25,840 nt of DNA from SHZI01 sp964384525. Its GTDB lineage: Bacteria > Pseudomonadota > Gammaproteobacteria > Steroidobacterales > GCA-2729495. The stretch's first letter is position 1. Each line of letters opens with the position of its first letter. Positions 22,622 through 25,840 of the stretch are shown piece by piece. A program made the translations under genes and the position numbers. The stretch covers positions 1 through 25,840 of the forward strand of contig CAYLKO010000038.1 in NCBI GenBank assembly GCA_964384525.1, written 5' to 3'. The notes beneath the pieces are model-generated. The model saw nothing but the letters and a program-made list of their open reading frames with translations. It had not been told where the DNA came from and searched no databases.

Positions 22622-23111
22622 CGGATAGCCGCCTGGTCTCGTTGACGGGCGTGGCGTCGATCGTGAAAGTCAGGGTTTCGTTGGTGGCGATGGGGACGTC
22701 CCCGATATAGTAGATGGCATCGCCTTCACGCAGTTCCCGTATCACCAGATCCTTCAACTGGCCATTGAGGTTCACCGCTGCCGCGGTGACATTCCCCGCC
22801 ACCGGAACCCCCGGTGTGCCCTCCACCTTGTGGATGATCGACACGTTGAGTAGCACCCGGTTGGGGCTGCGGATGATGTTGTAGTTCCGGGCGATATCCG
22901 GTGTCAGCTGGTCGGTGCGCAGTGCATTGAAGTGCAGGGCATAGTCACCGAAGTCACGGGAATTGGCCGTGGCGGCCTCCGGCGCCGGTCCGCTGCCGCC
23001 GGTATTCGATGGTGTGTTCCGGTCACAGCCCGTGAGCAGGCTGCCGAACAGCAGGCCGCCCGAGAGCAACGTGATCCACAGCAGGCGGGAAACTCGGTTT
23101 GCGTGATTCAT
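22596..23111 (-). CDS. DUF4426-type lipoprotein
   Basis: A 171-residue exported lipoprotein. The N-terminus LLWITLLSGGLLFGSLLTGC is a signal peptide with lipobox Cys29, followed by a Gly/Pro/Ala-rich linker. The domain from about residue 53 (DYALHFNALRTDQLTPDIARNY, residues not quoted further) ends in ETRRLSVKFQRDF. That pattern of a short beta-rich domain with LTPDIARNY fits DUF4426, whose function is unknown. In Pseudomonas a DUF4426 gene also lies in the metX-metW-yggT-proC neighbourhood, which supports the assignment. A TATAGT box lies upstream on the minus strand. It overlaps the TerB-like gene tail to tail. Confidence 0.87.
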   Translation of the reverse strand: MNHANRVSRLLWITLLSGGLLFGSLLTGCDRNTPSNTGGSGPAPEAATANSRDFGDYALHFNALRTDQLTPDIARNYNIIRSPNRVLLNVSIIHKVEGTPGVPVAGNVTAAAVNLNGQLKDLVIRELREGDAIYYIGDVPIATNETLTFTIDATPVNETRRLSVKFQRDFS

Positions 23112-23146
23112 GGCGCGATGACATCCCCGGGCTGGAAGCTTGGCAG

Positions 23147-23152
23147 ACTATA
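23147..23152 (-). promoter_or_regulatory. possible -10 box (TATAGT) for the DUF4426 gene
   Basis: On the minus strand TATAGT matches five of six positions of the sigma-70 -10 consensus, 36 bases before the DUF4426 start. No convincing -35 is present at the right distance, so this is weak. Confidence 0.3.
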
Positions 23153-23167
23153 AACCCTGCAACGGCC

Positions 23168-23752
23168 TCAGAACACCGGGCCGCGCAATGGCAGACAGAT
23201 GACCCCGGCGAGGACGCGATCGAAGGGCAGCAGCATGGCGAGCGCCTGCAGGCCGATCAGCGCAAACAACGGCGACAGGTCGATGCCGGCAATGGGCGGG
23301 ATCAGCCGACGGAATGGCGCCAGCACGGGTTCGACGATGGCGTTTATCAGGGCCGTGGCCGGGTTGTAGTTGCCGCGACTCACCCAGCTCAGGATCACGT
23401 GGATGATGATCGCCCACGTGAACACATTGAAGCCCAGTTGCACGACGCTCAGGCCCGCCCGCGCCAGGATCTGCCAGACGGCAGGTTGGTCGATGCAGGC
23501 GATGCGCAGCAGGATGGCCGTGCCGATGACCTGCAAACCGACCAGGGCGACCACGGTTGCGGTGTCGATCCGGCCGGCGGGTGGCAGGATCCGGCGCAGT
23601 GGGATCACCAGCGGGCTTGTGATGCGCAGGATGAACTGGACGATCGGATTGCGCCGATCCACTGCGGCCCACTGGATCAGCAGCCTCATCACGAAGGTCA
23701 GAACGTAGAGATCGAACAGCGTTCGCAGGATGAATATCAGTGCACTCTGCAT
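23168..23752 (-). CDS. yggT: YggT-family integral membrane protein
   Basis: A 194-residue inner-membrane protein with two similar halves, each a YggT repeat. The first half (about residues 1-90) has YVLTFVMRLLIQW and NPIVQFILRITSPLVIPLRR. The second (about 100-190) has WAIIIHVILSWVS and NPATALINAIVEPVLAPFRR. Both end in the basic IPLRR or APFRR and are followed by hydrophobic helices. The molecular role is not established; relatives affect osmotic or potassium tolerance and, in plastids, cytochrome assembly. Eight bases separate its start from the proC stop, so the two form an operon, as in many gammaproteobacteria. Confidence 0.95.
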   Translation of the reverse strand: MQSALIFILRTLFDLYVLTFVMRLLIQWAAVDRRNPIVQFILRITSPLVIPLRRILPPAGRIDTATVVALVGLQVIGTAILLRIACIDQPAVWQILARAGLSVVQLGFNVFTWAIIIHVILSWVSRGNYNPATALINAIVEPVLAPFRRLIPPIAGIDLSPLFALIGLQALAMLLPFDRVLAGVICLPLRGPVF

Positions 23753-23760
23753 GGGTCCGG

Positions 23761-24594
23761 CTACTCCTGGGAATGCCCAAGTTCAACAGATCGGTCGCGT
23801 GCGGCTGCCAGGGCGGTGCGCACGATGGTGTCGAGACGGGCCGTCTCGAAGACCTGCAACGCCGCCGCCGTGGTGCCACCCGGAGAGGTTACCGCAGCAC
23901 GCAGCTGGGCGGGATCCGCCTGCTGTTCGATGACCACGCGGGCCGCGCCCAGCGCCGTTTCCCGGGTCAGGGCCGCCGCCACCTCGTGCGACAGGCCAAG
24001 CTCCACCGCCACCTGTTCGATGAGTTCCATCAGGAAGTAGAAGTAGGCGGGGCCACTGCCCGACACGGCAGTCACCGCATCCATTTGTGATTCATCAGCC
24101 AGCCATAGGGCCCGGCCCGTGGCAGCAGCCACGTACATGGCGCGCTCCCGCTCCCGCGGACCCACGGCCGCGGAAGCCGTGAGGCCGGAGATCCCGGCGC
24201 CGATGGTGGCGGGTTGATTGGGCATCACCCGCACGATGGCGGCGCCGGCGCCGAACCAGCCGAGCAGCGATGCCAACCTGACCCCGGCGGCCACCGACAG
24301 GATCAGTTGTCCCGGATGCCGTGGCTCGCCGGCGAGCGCCCGTGCCACCACGGACATCAGCTGTGGCTTGACCGCCAGCACCAGCACGTCGGCCAGGGCG
24401 CTGACCTTGTGGTTGTCGCCGTGGATATTGATCGCCGAATGAATCATGGCGACCTGTTCGAGCTGGGCCGGGTCGGGATCGGCGACATGCAGTCGATGAG
24501 CCGGATGGCCCGCCCGCAAAAGCCCGCGCACCAGGGCCCGCGACATGTTGCCGCCGCCGATCAGGCCGATCACCAGATTCTCGAAGTCCATCAT
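23761..24594 (-). CDS. proC: pyrroline-5-carboxylate reductase
   Basis: A 277-residue cytosolic NAD(P)H enzyme making L-proline in the last biosynthetic step. The N-terminal Rossmann motif is IGLIGGGNMSRALV (Gly13-Met17). VLAVKPQ and LILSVAAGV follow. The helical dimerisation domain has VTAVSGSGPAYFYFLMELIE and the signature LRAAVTSPGGTTAAAL. The usual MPNTPA reads MPNQPA here, with Gln127 in place of Thr. The ATG at 24594, or the next Met at 24591, gives a normal length. It diverges from pilT across 163 bp and is followed by yggT. The yggS gene that often sits between proC and pilT is not present. Confidence 0.97.
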   Translation of the reverse strand: MMDFENLVIGLIGGGNMSRALVRGLLRAGHPAHRLHVADPDPAQLEQVAMIHSAINIHGDNHKVSALADVLVLAVKPQLMSVVARALAGEPRHPGQLILSVAAGVRLASLLGWFGAGAAIVRVMPNQPATIGAGISGLTASAAVGPRERERAMYVAAATGRALWLADESQMDAVTAVSGSGPAYFYFLMELIEQVAVELGLSHEVAAALTRETALGAARVVIEQQADPAQLRAAVTSPGGTTAAALQVFETARLDTIVRTALAAARDRSVELGHSQE

Positions 24595-24757
24595 TTGCTC
24601 CGGGGTCCGGACAATGCCGTGCTGCCTGTGTCGATTCGGGCACGAATTCCAGCCGGATGATCCGTGATTCCCATCACGACCGTGCCGGGGGCCCGGCTGT
24701 ACTATGTTTACCGCCGGATCTGGTTATGCAAACCACGGGCACCGGCTGGGGATGTAA

Positions 24758-25798
24758 ATGGCTGTCGATATCGCGCAACTGTTGGCCTTTGCTGTCAAGA
24801 GCAAGGCATCTGACCTGCACTTGTCTGCGGGTGTGCCGCCGATGATCCGGGTGGACGGCGACGTCAAGCGCGTCAACATGCCGGCACTGGCGCACAAGGA
24901 TGTTCATAGCATGATCTATGACATCATGAACGACAAGCAGCGCAAGGACTTCGAGGAATTCCTCGAGACCGACTTCTCCTTCGAAATTCCCAAGCTCGCC
25001 CGTTTCCGCGTCAACGCCTACAACCAGATGCGGGGTGCCGGCGCGGTTTTCCGCACGATTCCCTCGATCATCCAGACGCTCGATGATCTGCGGGCCCCGG
25101 CCATCTTCCGGGACATCTCGATGTACCCGCGGGGCATCGTGCTGGTCACCGGACCCACGGGCTCGGGCAAATCCACCACGCTCGCGGCCATGGTCGACTA
25201 CATCAACGACAACAAACCCGACCATATCCTGACCATCGAAGATCCCATCGAATTCGTGCATGAAAGCAAGCGGTCGCTGATCAACCAGCGCGAAGTCCAC
25301 AAGGACACGCTGGGCTTCAGCGAGGCCCTGCGGTCTGCACTGCGTGAAGATCCGGACGTCATCCTGGTGGGCGAGATGCGTGACCTGGAAACGATCCGGC
25401 TGGCCCTGACCGCCGCCGAAACCGGCCATCTGGTGTTCGGCACCCTGCACACGAGTTCGGCAGCCAAGACCATGGACCGCATCATCGACGTCTTCCCGGC
25501 CCAGGAAAAGGAAATGGTGCGGGCGATGTTGTCGGAGTCACTGCGGGCGGTCATCTCGCAGGCGCTGATGAAGCGGGTGGGTGGTGGCCGCGTGGCGGCC
25601 CATGAAATCATGATCGGCACACCCGCCATCCGCAACCTGATCCGTGAAGGCAAGGTGGCCCAGATGTATTCCGCCATCCAGACGGGCGTGAAGGAGGGCA
25701 TGCAGACCCTGGATCAATGCCTGCACGAGCTTCTGTCCAAGGGCGTGATCACCCGGGAAGCGGCCCGGTTCAAGGCCCAGAACAAGGACACCTTCTAG
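24758..25798 (+). CDS. pilT: type IV pilus retraction ATPase PilT
   Basis: A 346-residue cytoplasmic hexameric ATPase that powers pilus retraction for twitching motility. The N-terminal PAS-like domain has SKASDLHLSAGVPPMIRVDG. The RecA-like domain has Walker A GPTGSGKST (Gly132-Thr140), the Asp box LTIEDPIEFVH, Walker B DVILVGEMRD, and the His box GHLVFGTLHTSSAAKT. The PilT-specific retraction motif AIRNLIRE is near the C-terminus. The length matches Pseudomonas PilT (about 344). The ATG is preceded by GGGGA. The 163-bp gap to proC holds a possible TACTAT -10 (24700-24705) without a good -35. No other pilus gene is visible before the window ends. Confidence 0.99.
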   Translation: MAVDIAQLLAFAVKSKASDLHLSAGVPPMIRVDGDVKRVNMPALAHKDVHSMIYDIMNDKQRKDFEEFLETDFSFEIPKLARFRVNAYNQMRGAGAVFRTIPSIIQTLDDLRAPAIFRDISMYPRGIVLVTGPTGSGKSTTLAAMVDYINDNKPDHILTIEDPIEFVHESKRSLINQREVHKDTLGFSEALRSALREDPDVILVGEMRDLETIRLALTAAETGHLVFGTLHTSSAAKTMDRIIDVFPAQEKEMVRAMLSESLRAVISQALMKRVGGGRVAAHEIMIGTPAIRNLIREGKVAQMYSAIQTGVKEGMQTLDQCLHELLSKGVITREAARFKAQNKDTF

Positions 25799-25824
25799 TA
25801 CTGCGATGGGGGCCCCGGGCCTCC

Positions 25825-25840
25825 GGGAGATGACGCAATG
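25825..25840 (+). promoter_or_regulatory. ribosome site and ATG of a following gene (possibly pilU)
   Basis: GGGAGA (25825-25830) stands seven bases before an ATG that occupies the last three bases of the window, 39 bp after the pilT stop. In pseudomonads pilU follows pilT, so pilU is a reasonable guess, but no coding sequence is visible. Confidence 0.45.

Noticed and set aside
22613..22641. GGAACTT, 16 bp, GTCTCG on the plus strand, resembling a sigma-E promoter
   Set aside because: It lies within the overlapping 3' ends of the TerB-like and DUF4426 genes and would only drive antisense RNA. The -10 half is a poor match.
24684..24697. GCCGGG-GG-CCCGGC palindrome before pilT as an operator
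   Set aside because: Only six base pairs per arm with a two-base centre in GC-rich DNA; chance is sufficient.
1..25840. Defence system, prophage, insertion sequence, CRISPR or RNA gene
   Set aside because: I looked for nuclease, helicase, transposase and integrase motifs, direct-repeat arrays and tRNA-like cloverleafs on both strands and found none.

Overview
This window looks like an ordinary chromosomal segment of a GC-rich gammaproteobacterium. It is Gram-negative: it carries inner-core LPS, Kdo kinase and lipid A acylation genes, and a twitching-motility ATPase. Residue-level similarity to Escherichia coli proteins (HldD, LpxL, HtpX, PpnN, HtpG) and a Pseudomonas-like gene neighbourhood (glnE next to LPS genes; proC-yggT next to pilT) support this. 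I cannot name the species. A run of ten Ns at 21473-21482 shows it is a scaffold from a draft assembly. Gene order across that point is therefore inferred. I see no transposase, integrase, phage gene, CRISPR array, rRNA or tRNA.

Layout. (1) 1-1375: an alpha/beta hydrolase cut by the left edge (-), diverging from a beta-class glutathione S-transferase (+) that is followed by a stem-loop. (2) 1433-3490: a membrane LTA synthase/MdoB-like sulfatase-fold enzyme. (3) 3530-9710: a tight plus-strand run of glnE, a CHCC zinc-finger gene broken by an in-frame TAG, a GT4 glycosyltransferase, rfaD/hldD and waaF. (4) 9697-12576: a GT9 heptosyltransferase-like gene (-), kdkA (+) and lpxL (-), facing alternately and overlapping at their 3' ends. 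(5) 12603-14805: htpX behind a good sigma-32-type promoter, facing an aspartoacylase-like lipoprotein (-). (6) 15054-18648: a translationally coupled trio of a LysM lytic transglycosylase, an L,D-transpeptidase and ppnN. (7) 18836-19408: two small unrecognised genes. (8) 19427-21389: a hairpin, a sigma-32-type promoter and htpG. (9) 21390-21482: a GC-rich repeat running into the assembly gap. (10) 21486-22621: a COG2945 hydrolase and a TerB-like protein. (11) 22596-24594: DUF4426 lipoprotein, yggT and proC (all -). (12) 24758-25798: pilT, with the start of a further gene at the right edge.

The genes share envelope biology. RfaD makes ADP-L-glycero-D-manno-heptose, which WaaF and probably the GT9 enzyme use. 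KdkA phosphorylates Kdo and LpxL acylates lipid A. The transglycosylase and L,D-transpeptidase remodel peptidoglycan. HtpX (membrane protease) and HtpG (cytosolic Hsp90) carry near-identical heat-shock promoter candidates, so the window holds two members of a probable sigma-32 regulon.

I found no clear new biological system. The points most worth a second look are the TAG inside the zinc-finger gene, the 12-bp in-frame tandem repeats in three unrelated genes, the small protein with a duplicated W-Y-W motif before htpG, and the hairpin abutting the htpG promoter.
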